Shown here: piece by piece, positions 55,515 through 64,000 of the stretch
Layout: each line of letters opens with the position of its first letter
How positions within the stretch are numbered: the stretch's first letter is position 1
Assembly: GCA_026120035.1 (NCBI GenBank)
Contig: JALRME010000002.1
Span: forward strand, 2,108,001 to 2,172,000
Length of the DNA stretch: 64,000 bases
Reading direction: 5' to 3'
Source of the DNA: Coleophoma eucalyptorum
Taxonomy: Eukaryota; Ascomycota; Leotiomycetes; Helotiales; Dermateaceae
The notes under the pieces: model-generated
What the model saw: the letters and a program-made list of their open reading frames with translations, nothing else
The model's database searches: none
What the model was told of the DNA's origin: nothing
Program-made: the position numbers and the translations under genes

Positions 55515-57581
55515 CTACACCATAACTAGGCTCCCAGGCGATAACAATTCCTTCTGCCCTGAGCCTTCATTCTCGCTGTATGCCCCGGTTGATGGCACAT
55601 ATGGAGTAACAACAATAGCTTCTGTGGGCTTATAATTCTGCTGACCTTCATGTCGTTCATCGTCTTCCGTGTCCGAGACGCTCGTGGCAACACTCTCATC
55701 GCGTATTGAAAAAGAGCCGGCTTGTTCATCAACATCCGACAAGTCTGCGTGTTCGGCCGCTGGCAATGGAATGGATGCTGCAACAGCTGCCTCAACTATG
55801 TCGGCTTTCTCTTTGATAGGCATGCTTTCCACAATATCGCTATTTGAAGTTACATCAACCGCAGGCTGGATGCAGTCATAGAACAACATGAACACACCGC
55901 CTTGGCCAAGAACCTTCTCTTCACTAGCTTTCATCACGTCATCGTCACTCAAAGACCACCATTGCTCATTGTAGTGACCCTTTTCGTCAGCGACAGAGCT
56001 CAAGTGCTTCTTGTAGCAAATGTAATGCCCATTTTCATGTCTTCCATAGTGCGTCACCACCGCTCGCAATTCGTAGAATGGCCCTCGCAGCCTTGAGTTC
56101 CTGTTTTGACTAGCAATCATGGACTCATCAGGATTGAGTAACCATTCCTCCATATCCGTTCGGTCTGGAGAACCAGCGCTTCCAAGGCACCATGGGCCCA
56201 AGTCTAGAATTTTTGGAAATCTAACTTCTGAATAGTTCTTTCTAAGCTCCCCAGTAAGTTCATCAAAGAGACTGCGATTAAAATGTACTACCAATGATTT
56301 CGGTGGTCGTGCGATGACTGCCTGTCTTGACTTGGTAGAAGATACACGGCTTTTGGATGGGATACTACATTTCTGGATCAAAGTTTTCTCCTCGTAGTCA
56401 TCATCTTCCAGTGCTTCGTTCACGGCCGCTAGTCGTTGTGTTGTTGTCGTCCGAACAGTAGCGTTCTCGGGAGTATTATCAAGGCGTTCTAAAATGGTTG
56501 ATAGCATCCGCTGGAATTTTAGAAGCGTACATTTTCCACACTCAACACCTTCAATATGTTCGAGCTTGGTGTATTCATCGAGGCATTCTGAAACATTATG
56601 CTCCCATGCTCGACCAAGTGGTACCGTGAGGCAATTGAACGGGATCATGGACAAGCCTTCTGAGAAACCACATTTCGTACAACCAACCCTCTGGGCAATG
56701 AGTCCCTCTAGGGGGTTTCTGATTACTGACTTGGTTGAGGGCTGTTTGTCGCTAGGGCTGTTGGTTTGTTCTCTTTCGAAACCTGGTGAGTCCCTTGTGG
56801 ATTCTGCAGCTTTCCTGATTTCTTTGTCGATCTCATCAAGAACCTTTGAAAAGTATTCCTGCGCGTCTTGTTGCTGCCAACTGCTCATGGACTTCAACGC
56901 CGCAGGCGTCCATATCCGCTTTCCATTGTTTGCGGGATCGTTCAAGGTCTCGATCAGACTTTCTAAAGCTTCTGCCATTTGTGCCTCCGGTATATCTGTC
57001 TCATCTGATTCTTTGTTCTTGATTCGAGCATTGACCAAGTATTTGGGTAGCGTACGCAACGCCGCCAGCCCTTGGAGGACGCTATTCTGATAACAAGAAT
57101 TATCCCAATTTCCTAATCCTGCAGGCCGCCCTTCGCCACTCTGCGTAACCATGCCAATTCCTGGAAGAGTTGAAAGCCGTCTCCTTCCAGCCTGCGTTAC
57201 AGTGCTGAATATACCACCTGGAGCATCCATACCTAAAATCCGTCGCATTACCTCGGCCTTTGCAGCATGTGTCTTGCGTAGCCCTCTGAGTTCTGGATTC
57301 ACAACTTTGAGTGGGTCCTGGTAGGAGTCGATGGCATCCAGCAGTCTGGACGGCGTAAGATACACTATGACGTTCCAAACCAGTTCGGGCAGAGGAAGGA
57401 GGTCGAAGTCTAGGATTTGTAAAACGTGGTAGATGAGGGCGGCGAGAGCGAGCAAGAGAGGGAATAGGGCGCTAAGACTGGTATAAGATGTCCAAGATGG
57501 TTCTCGATAGTCCTGATGATACTCGTTCTCGTAATTAGGATCACCGTCGAGTAGATCTTGAAGCTTGCGTGAAGGATTCAT
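55515..57581 (-). CDS. Membrane-anchored ubiquitin-specific protease (Ubp1-like USP)
   Basis: Cysteine protease of the USP family that removes ubiquitin from substrates. It is an intronless frame of 688 aa. A hydrophobic segment near the N-terminus (about residues 36-57, SALFPLLLALAALIYHVLQIL) suggests membrane anchoring, as in yeast Ubp1 at the ER or animal USP30 at mitochondria. The Cys box is GLGNWDNSCYQNSVLQGLAAL with C163. The WQQQDAQEYFSKVLDEID block and a zinc-ribbon pair (CTKCGFSEG and CGKC) follow. The His box is VVTHYGRHENGHYICYKKH. SLSDDDVMKASEEKVLGQGGVFMLFYD closes the catalytic fold. The last 100 residues are acidic and disordered. The atypical WDNS in place of GNTC-like spacing before the cysteine is within family variation. 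Confidence 0.9.
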   Translation of the reverse strand: MNPSRKLQDLLDGDPNYENEYHQDYREPSWTSYTSLSALFPLLLALAALIYHVLQILDFDLLPLPELVWNVIVYLTPSRLLDAIDSYQDPLKVVNPELRGLRKTHAAKAEVMRRILGMDAPGGIFSTVTQAGRRRLSTLPGIGMVTQSGEGRPAGLGNWDNSCYQNSVLQGLAALRTLPKYLVNARIKNKESDETDIPEAQMAEALESLIETLNDPANNGKRIWTPAALKSMSSWQQQDAQEYFSKVLDEIDKEIRKAAESTRDSPGFEREQTNSPSDKQPSTKSVIRNPLEGLIAQRVGCTKCGFSEGLSMIPFNCLTVPLGRAWEHNVSECLDEYTKLEHIEGVECGKCTLLKFQRMLSTILERLDNTPENATVRTTTTQRLAAVNEALEDDDYEEKTLIQKCSIPSKSRVSSTKSRQAVIARPPKSLVVHFNRSLFDELTGELRKNYSEVRFPKILDLGPWCLGSAGSPDRTDMEEWLLNPDESMIASQNRNSRLRGPFYELRAVVTHYGRHENGHYICYKKHLSSVADEKGHYNEQWWSLSDDDVMKASEEKVLGQGGVFMLFYDCIQPAVDVTSNSDIVESMPIKEKADIVEAAVAASIPLPAAEHADLSDVDEQAGSFSIRDESVATSVSDTEDDERHEGQQNYKPTEAIVVTPYVPSTGAYSENEGSGQKELLSPGSLVMV

Positions 57582-57917
57582 CGTAAGGCATAAGGGAAAG
57601 GGACCGTCTTGCTGTACCGAAGTGCTTGCGTTGTGGCAGATATCGTATAATTAAGTGTGTTTTTAGCATTCAAGTATCCACCTAACAAAAGGGAGATGCC
57701 ATTTGGATGTTTTTCTATGTAGATGGAAGTGAGAATTACGAAATTGGTTGGGTCAGAGATCTGATGACAATCAGTCCGAGTTCCCCCAAGCGCTAGCGCA
57801 TGGATCGACGCTTTGGAGAAACGACCCTGGCAAAATTTATTTGGAGGAAGTTTACCTTTTGCTGACCCCACCACAGAGTGTATTCAATATTCACCAAAGA
57901 ATTCACAATCTTCAAAG
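57582..57917. promoter_or_regulatory. Divergent promoter ubiquitin protease/ALB1
   Basis: 336 bp between the two start codons. Both promoters lie here; no specific element was identified. Confidence 0.4.
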
Positions 57918-58511
57918 ATGGGAAAGACCGCACCCCCAAAGAAGAAAGGAGGTGAGTAGCTTGCCAAAGCTATTAGTATTATTTCATGCTAACTCGAGTA
58001 AGCTGCCTCGGTTCACTCCCGCGCCGCAAAGAGAGCATCGTCTCCTAGCATCGATACCGACAAATCACTCAAAGAAATCAAAGCCCCAGAGGAGACCAAA
58101 CATCGCCCGTCAGTATTGGCCGTTCATCAAGGAGCTGGAGTGTCAAAGAAATCCAAAAGTGGCAGGAAAGCAATACTCAGTGCAAAAGCGAAGCGTCGCC
58201 AGGAAAAGGGTTTGGATCGTGCCGAGGCTGTAATGGATAAAAAGGAAATCAAGATTGAAAAGAGCAGGGGCAAAGCAAGGAATGTGCAGGAGAGGGCGAA
58301 GGCTTGGGAAGAGCTGAACAAGAAGATGATTGCAAACAAGCTGCGCGAAGAGGCCCTCGAGAAGGAAAACAACGAGGTCGAAGACCGGGAGGATAACAAT
58401 GAGGATATCCAGGTTGAGGATGCGTCTATAGTCGAAGTTGCGAAACCAGCGACAGTTGCTGTAGAGCAATCTGTCGCCATGGACGCAGAGGACGAAGAAG
58501 AGATTCTATGA
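57918..58511 (+). CDS. ALB1: Ribosome biogenesis shuttling factor Alb1-like
   Basis: Small basic protein resembling Alb1, which works with Arx1 on pre-60S ribosomes and shuttles between nucleus and cytoplasm. Two exons, 57918..57951 and 58003..58511, are joined in phase 1 (GTGAGT...GTAAG), giving 180 aa. Exon 1 encodes MGKTAPPKKKG. Exon 2 gives ASVHSRAAKRASSPSIDTDK, then RPSVLAVHQGAGVSKKSKSG and RRQEKGLDRAEAVMDKKE, the family blocks as I remember them. A coiled, charged helix (RNVQERAKAWEELNKKMI) and an acidic tail (MDAEDEEEIL) close it. The short first exon and its phase leave little doubt about the start. It is divergent from the ubiquitin protease gene. Confidence 0.78.
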
Positions 58512-58869
58512 CAAGGCTGAGATTTGCACTTGGCTTTGGTGTTCATGGCGTTGGTGGTTTAAACAAAACGATACCATAATGTTATCATGTATTGGGGATA
58601 TTTGTGATAAACTCTCAATGAGGAGAAAAATTCACTGATTATGAGACTGTACAAAGAAATTGAAATGCCTACCTTAGTATCTGTTTGTATTTACTCAGCA
58701 AATCACAAGGCAAAGCTGTGGTGATAAAATAAACTGCGATAGGCTTTATACTGCTGACCAATCACACCCACTTTCAATGACCCACTCGTTCAGCCTTGCC
58801 CAAATACTTTGATATTTGACAAGAGCGTCAGACCTCTATCATCCATTGTCACAATCACGCACATACAAA
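58512..58869. other. Intergenic between ALB1 and MFAP1
   Basis: About 360 bp, AT rich at first, then the MFAP1 promoter and a short leader. No other element was recognised. Confidence 0.4.
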
Positions 58870-60240
58870 ATGTCGGCCAAGCGAATGACTGCAAATCCCG
58901 TCAGGGCGCCACGATACAGACCCGGCAAGGCTGTTGCCGAAGAAGAATCCTCCTCTGAATCCGAAGCCAGCGATGACGAGGTAGCAGAGAAGACGAAGCC
59001 CATAGCTCCACCTCCGAAAGTGACGACCGCTGGTGGCATCACAAGCAACTTGAGCAAAGTAGACCTCAATGAGCGAAGGAAAACCGCAGCAGCGAAGGAA
59101 GCTGCGCGTGTCGAAGCTGAGAAGGCATTGAAGCAGAAAGAGGAGGAAGGATTCGTGACGGAGAGCGAAGAAGAGGAAGAGAGCGAAGATGGAAGCGAAG
59201 AGGAGAGTGGAGAGGAGTCAGAGAGTGAGGAAGAAGCACCACGGCGGATTATGATGCGACCAACTTTCATCAAGAAAGACAAGAGAAACAATGGGGCATC
59301 TGCAGCGACGGATGGCAAGACAGAAGCAGAACTGATTGCAGAGGAGGAAGCAAGGAGAAAAGCGGCGGCCGATGAGATTGTCGAAGAGCAGATCAGAAAG
59401 GATATCGCAGCGAAGGAGGCTGGGAAGAAACACTGGGACGACGAGGACGACGACGTTGATGATGTTGACGACACAGATGGCTTGGACCCAGAGTTTGAAT
59501 ACGCACAATGGAAACTAAGGGAGCTCAAGCGGATCAAACGTGACAGGGAGGCAATTGAGGAAGCAGAAAAAGAAAGAGAAGAGATCGACAGGAGGAAGAA
59601 CCTTACTGAGGAGGAACGTAAGCTTGAAGACGACGAATTCATTGCTAAGCAGAAGGAGGAGCGAGAAGGCAAGGGCAAGATGTCGTACATGCAAAAATAC
59701 TATCACAAGGGTGCTTTCTTCCAGGATGATGCCAAGGCGGAAGGGCTTGATCGCAGAGATATTATGGGCTCGAGATTCGCGGATGATGTTCAGAACCGGG
59801 AGCTTCTACCACAAGCATTGCAGCTGCGGGATATGACCAAGATAGGGAAGAGAGGGGCTACTAAGTATAAAGATCTAAAGAGTGAAGACACTGGACGTTG
59901 GGGCCAGTTCGATGACCGTGGTCCCCGGAAAGGACCAGGCGGCTTTGGCGCAGATGAACGCTTTATGCCAGACAGAGATCGAGGAGCGAGTGGAGCAAAC
60001 AGCATGCCAGTAGCTGAGAGAAAAAAAGTCAGCGGTGCACCTGAAGGCCCTCGATCATTACGTGAAAGTGGAGAACGCTCTCGAGATGGCGATAGTTATA
60101 GACCAGGTAGAGATCGAACACGGTCCCGATCAAGATCGCCAAAAGGAGACAGATACTCTGATGACCGAAGTCGTCGAAAGAGAAGTACTTCCAGAGATCA
60201 TTATGAAAACGACAAACGCCGGAAGATAGATTCGAAATAG
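58870..60240 (+). CDS. MFAP1: Spliceosomal protein MFAP1 (micro-fibrillar-associated protein 1 family)
   Basis: Component of the spliceosomal B complex despite the historical name; partner of Prp38. It is an intronless frame of 456 aa starting at MSAKRMTANPVRAPRYRPGK, the typical family opening. The N-terminal half is acidic (ESSSESEASDDE, EEEEESEDGSEEESGEE). The RRIMMRPTFIKKDKR motif follows. The conserved C-terminal MFAP1 domain holds YAQWKLRELKRIKRDREAIE, NLTEEERKLEDDEFIAKQK and KMSYMQKYYHKGAFFQDDA, and ends near a TKYKDLKSEDTGRWGQFDD block. An RS-like tail (DRTRSRSRSPKGDRYSDDRS) is added after it. Its 3' end is only 111 bp from that of the convergent POL12 gene. Confidence 0.93.
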   Translation: MSAKRMTANPVRAPRYRPGKAVAEEESSSESEASDDEVAEKTKPIAPPPKVTTAGGITSNLSKVDLNERRKTAAAKEAARVEAEKALKQKEEEGFVTESEEEEESEDGSEEESGEESESEEEAPRRIMMRPTFIKKDKRNNGASAATDGKTEAELIAEEEARRKAAADEIVEEQIRKDIAAKEAGKKHWDDEDDDVDDVDDTDGLDPEFEYAQWKLRELKRIKRDREAIEEAEKEREEIDRRKNLTEEERKLEDDEFIAKQKEEREGKGKMSYMQKYYHKGAFFQDDAKAEGLDRRDIMGSRFADDVQNRELLPQALQLRDMTKIGKRGATKYKDLKSEDTGRWGQFDDRGPRKGPGGFGADERFMPDRDRGASGANSMPVAERKKVSGAPEGPRSLRESGERSRDGDSYRPGRDRTRSRSRSPKGDRYSDDRSRRKRSTSRDHYENDKRRKIDSK

Positions 60241-60351
60241 TAGTCTATTTAAATAATATTCAAGCGTGGCAATGTTCATTACGCGTCAAGTTTCTACAGA
60301 ACACAACCATAAACGCCAGACCCCACCCCTTTAACCATTCAGTCCAAACAT

Positions 60352-62496
60352 TTATATCCTGACAAGATCAACCCTCGCCCGCTCAAACAATTTATGTGCC
60401 ACTCTCTTTCCTGATGTCCGCTCCTGGTCTGTCAAGACTTGTGCATGGACTGTCATTTTGGCGAAAGTACCCGCCGCCTTTCGTTTCGACAAATATCCAG
60501 GATTTACCACAAGAACGCTTTCGACGACCTGCAGGAATGGTCAGCTTATGTCAAAAAGTATTTCAAGGGCTGGATTATTAGCTTACCTTTGCGAATGGTG
60601 GCAAAGCACTTGGTACGATGAGCAGATCTGGCCGTACATTGAGCATCTCTCCCAACTTGAGATAGCTTGTGTCAAGCATAGCACCGGCAGGTGTTCCTTC
60701 AGGAGTACCGGTTTTTGGCAGGTTCTCTCGGTCCTGGGATGGGAATAGAGGGAAGAAATGGCGTTGCTCAAGTAGATATTTCGGTAGACGAGCCAGTAGA
60801 ACGGAATCCTTAGGTCGTCCTCCAACAACCTCTGCTTGTCTCAGTTCCGTAAGAATATCTTGAGAGGATATCCCAACGGCCATCTCATTGATTGCAAGTG
60901 ACATCGGATTGCCAATAATACGGACTGACTTTGGCAAGTCAAGCTCTTTCTTCGGAAATGGTTCTTGGGGCCATGAGACATGCTTGCTAATGGCGTCTTT
61001 GACTGATGGAAGTAGAAGAATAGTGATATGTGGGTTTGAAGCAGTGAGTTGTTTGAATGCTGGTGAAATGAGATACTTGAAGACCGTCGTTAGAGTGGCA
61101 GTATCTGGTTCGGGTATAGCATCGTCTGGAAGGTCAAAATCTCCACTAGCTATCAATGGGTGGTCAATGTCGAGGAATGGTCCAGCCAAAATAAGAGCAT
61201 CAGCGTATGAGTCTGCTGCTTGGCTACACAAGGCGTGCAGGGGTTCAAAGTCCAAGTTATCATCTGCTGTATAAGGTCCGGAACCTATAAGAATGTTTAG
61301 TGGAGCAGGTTCTGAACCTGTCTCCATAGCATCAGGGCCACCTCGCAACCTTTCGGTGTGTGCATCGATTTGCGCAGGCGTCGATGCAGAACTTTCTAAT
61401 AATGGAACCTCCAAGATCTCACTGACAGCAAAGTTCTCCCCGGAAGCGTTGATTCCCTTCAGAGCTACGACTTGACCAGGGAATAACTGGAAGCCTCGAA
61501 CAGAGTCTATTTTCAAAGGCACTCTCAAACCAGCTCCCATCCTTCGTGAAGTTTCCAGGACGATTGACGAAGCATTGAGCTTGCCATCTAATGAGTCCGA
61601 GGCGATTCGACCTACAGCAACTACTTCATTTGTGCTTTGACTCGCCGCGCTACCAAATTCTGTGTCATCAAGTTTGTGGTGCTTCTGTACTAAAAGCATG
61701 AACTCGTCAATGCGGTCGTCCAGAATCTCTGATGCTTCGGATGATTTCATAGACATTGGCTTGTAAGAAAGCTTCTTCATGTCTGAATATGCTTGTAATT
61801 TAATTCTGGGTTCTGCATATGGGGCGATTGGAGGCTCAGGGACGACTAGGTGATCGTTCAATACTTCCACTGCTTGCCCAGCATTCTGGCGATCGTGAAA
61901 CGAAGCTCTTTGATCTGTCAGTCCTACAATTTATAATCTGACATGCCTCTTACTGTATAGTATTCTCTGCAGTCTTGTGTGGTGTCTTGAAATCAGGGGG
62001 ACTACTGGCGGGTTCGGCCTTGATCCTGGACATTGAAGGGGTTTCGATGTTTCGTCGTTTACCTGTGCTATTAAGTTTACTCCCAGTCCGGGGAGTATTG
62101 GGCATCAGGCCATCTAGCCTAGCCAAATGTTAGCAGCTGTCTGGCAAAGATTTGATAAGCATCATACATTCCAAAAACATCTCCAGTGCTAGCCATGTTC
62201 CTCGGGGTTGCACCACTTCTCTTGTTAGAATTGAGGACGTGAGCCTTGCTGCGATTTTCACGCTCGAGTCCCTCCTGTACATCTTCCTTCAAAGCCCTGG
62301 CTGTGTCGATATTTAATTTCATGTCTTCGGACCCGATCTTGATGCTGTACGACTCCCACTTATAGAATAGTTCTTGTGCATCAATCGAGTGAAGGCGCAT
62401 GATTGACTGTAATTCGGCCAGTACATCTTGTTCCAGCCCGGATCCAGCTGCGGGCGTAAATAACTCTTTGAGCTCTTCGACTGAATTATCTGCCAT
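60352..62496 (-). CDS. POL12: DNA polymerase alpha-primase subunit B (Pol12)
   Basis: Regulatory B subunit of the polymerase alpha-primase complex that starts DNA synthesis. Four exons are read: 62168..62496, 61954..62118, 60587..61907 and 60352..60528, in consistent phase, giving 663 aa. The N-terminal domain begins MADNSVEELKELFTPAAGS. A linker holds GLMPNTPRTGSKLNS. The OB fold lies near EVVAVGRIASDSLDGKLN. The calcineurin-like phosphoesterase domain begins LNILIGSGPYTADDNLDFEP and includes ADALILAGPFLDIDHPLI, ITILLLPSVKDAISKH and IIGNPMSLAINEMAVGISS. The catalytic metal ligands of true phosphoesterases are mostly absent, as usual for this family. The last exon gives VVESVLVVNPGYLSKRKAAG. 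The third acceptor (ATCAAAG) is chosen because upstream AGs break the phase. Confidence 0.92.
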
Positions 62497-62787
62497 AGTC
62501 GAGTTTTGTTGTCACAACGTTGTGCTGTATATCCCCAAGAGATGCTGCTTGAAAATAACGTCCGAGGGAGACGCGTAGAAATCGCGAAATCCGCGTCGTC
62601 GCGTTGATTGAATAAGGCTGAATAACAAGGCTGACAACATCGCTACTTTCTAATGACTATAAGCCCAGTCGTATTCTACTTACCTTGTCTCTCATCACCT
62701 TGCACATTGTATGTTTATTGGAATCAATTACTGCGGCCTTCAGAGAAATAGAACGAAGTATAGATGCTCATGTGTAGATTATTGCCG

Positions 62788-63781
62788 CTACAATCTACTA
62801 CGCTCTTTTTGCATCGTAGTAATAATGGGAGCATAGTTCCTTTCAATGACTTCCTTCGGTACAGACGTCCCATCCTCCTTTGGAGCTTCAATATTCCATG
62901 TTCCCAGAAGTCTTATTCCATTTGTAGATACTGAGACAGAGAGACCACCCAGAACCTTACCGTCAGTGATCGCGTCGGCCATGGCCCTTGCAACATCTTC
63001 CGCACTAATTGTGTTCTCCGTGGTGTAGCCAAATTGAGCCATTTTCTCTGGATAGTCTGTCCAAAGTGGAGTTCGTACAAGCCTAGTAAGTCAGTATCTA
63101 TATGATGAAGGCTCCGTGCTGAATAGAGACTTGACTCACCCAGGAGCTATGCCGACGACTTTGATACCTTCAAGACGCTCCAGCTCTGCCATTGACCTTA
63201 CGAACCCAATTACTGCATGTTTGGTTGCACAGTACAAAGGAGCGCTGAAGGTGCCTTGAAAACCAGCCAAGCTGGATACACACAAGATGACTCCTTTCTT
63301 ATTTTTTCCAAGTAAGGACCGGATGGCAATCCTCGATAACTTCATTGGATGAGTAACATTGATGTCGACTTGAGAGTACCCATCTTTCTCTGTATCATCC
63401 CAAAAGTTACTCCAAGACTGGTGAAAAGTTAGCGCACTCATAGGCTGAGATCATTGGTTGGGTAGTTAGGGTGTTTCTCACCGGCTCAAAAACACCAGCT
63501 CCTGCTACCCAAACATCTGGGACATCCTGAAATGCATCAAGAGAGAACTGAACAAGATTCTCAAGGTCTGAACGCTTCGTTACGTCACACTTTGCAAACA
63601 CAACAGATTTGGTGTTGGCCTCTTTCAAAAAGGCTTCGCCTTCCGCTGTCAGCTGGAGGTCAGCAATCACAACGCGTGCACCTTGTTCAATGGCGAGCTT
63701 CGCGAAAGACAGGTTGATTCCTGACCCGGCACCAGTAACTACGGCAATTTTGCCGTTGAGCGGGAAGTCACCAAGTGGCAT
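62788..63781 (-). CDS. Short-chain dehydrogenase/reductase (SDR)
   Basis: Classical SDR oxidoreductase, similar in layout to 15-hydroxyprostaglandin dehydrogenase-like enzymes; the substrate is unknown. Three exons are read: 63482..63781, 63140..63417 and 62788..63082, in phase, giving 290 aa. The cofactor motif is TGAGSGI (residues 16-22), and D41 after the second strand (VVIADL) suggests NAD preference over NADP. The tetrad is N120 (VDINVTHP), S149 (CVSSLAG), Y162 and K166 (YCATK). PGLVRTPLW follows at the intron 2 junction, where the family has its PG..T motif. No membrane segment or targeting signal is seen. The final 219 bp of the window hold its upstream region. Confidence 0.9.
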
Positions 63782-64000
63782 GATGTTTTGCTGCTTATTT
63801 CTCTGATGATCCCACCACGTAGAAACTGATTCAACTACGAAATAATCACAGTTTAGCTTTTTTATATGTTCAGCTGAGTTACCTTTGTTGCGAGGAGGTT
63901 ATGAAGACAATTCGCTTACGGAAAAGTATAACCGTCGTGGTGCCTCAGCTCAGGATCGCAACGCCCGAATGCCCTGACAATGGGTCTGGTCCTTCGGGAT

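Noticed and set aside
58839..59690. 283-codon antisense ORF opposite MFAP1, serine rich.
   Set aside because: It mirrors the Glu/Asp/Lys codons of the MFAP1 acidic region on the opposite strand; no start context or domain.
1..64000. Biosynthetic gene cluster, CRISPR array, viral or transposon insertion.
   Set aside because: No backbone synthase, cluster regulator-enzyme grouping, array repeats, transposase, reverse transcriptase or terminal repeats were seen; the genes are mostly conserved housekeeping genes.

Overview
The window is nuclear DNA of a filamentous ascomycete (Pezizomycotina). Genes are dense and lie on both strands. Most carry one to six short introns, about 44-120 nt, usually GT(A/G)AG(T) at the donor with a CTGAC- or CTAAC-type branch site just before the AG. 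Marker proteins are fungal: Vac8, Atg22, a clade-2 large-subunit catalase, a C2H2 regulator with a fungal-specific domain, and Cdc25 with an SH3 domain. The gene complement fits a Leotiomycete-like mould, but that placement is inference. I saw no rRNA, tRNA, CRISPR array or intact transposon.

Layout. 1-10 kb: exosome subunit Csl4 (+), a small spliced two-helix membrane protein (-), a large RhoGAP protein (-) and the AMPK gamma subunit Snf4 (-). 11-18 kb: Vac8 (+), mitochondrial Imp1 (-) divergent from mitochondrial IF3 (+), eIF2B-delta/Gcd2 (+) and a complex I 14 kDa-type subunit (-). 18-27 kb: an SHG1-domain RS/RD-rich protein (+), Atg22 (+), a JMJD7-like JmjC hydroxylase (+) and a two-exon protein of unknown function (+). 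28-32 kb: the RasGEF Cdc25 (-). 32-39 kb: a gene-poor stretch of almost 7 kb that ends at a C2H2 transcription factor (+). 42-49 kb: a GH16 glucanase-like cell-surface protein (+), a BTB-like protein (+) and a catalase (+). 49-64 kb: Cdt2-like WD40 protein (-), Spb1 (+), a membrane-anchored ubiquitin protease (-), Alb1 (+), MFAP1/Spp381-like splicing factor (+), Pol12 (-) and a short-chain dehydrogenase (-).

Most genes are housekeeping or signalling genes and do not form a metabolic cluster. Recurring themes are Ras/Rho/AMPK signalling (RhoGAP, Snf4, Cdc25), vacuole and autophagy (Vac8, Atg22), mitochondria (Imp1, IF3, the complex I subunit), RNA and ribosome biogenesis (Csl4, Spb1, Alb1, MFAP1) and replication (Cdt2, Pol12). 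Several pairs are divergent over short shared promoters (Imp1/IF3, complex I subunit/SHG1, Cdt2/Spb1, ubiquitin protease/Alb1).

No convincing new multi-gene system was found. The points most worth a second look are a RhoGAP whose arginine-finger position reads lysine, a probable GC-AG intron in the JmjC gene, three stop-free introns of length 3n in VAC8 and CDC25, a 28-nt terminal exon in CDC25, two spliced genes of unknown function, a possible frame-broken small membrane protein near 45.7-46.05 kb, and the large non-coding region with a CT tract and a uORF upstream of the C2H2 regulator. All exon joins were made by eye from splice signals, reading phase and family knowledge, without transcript data.
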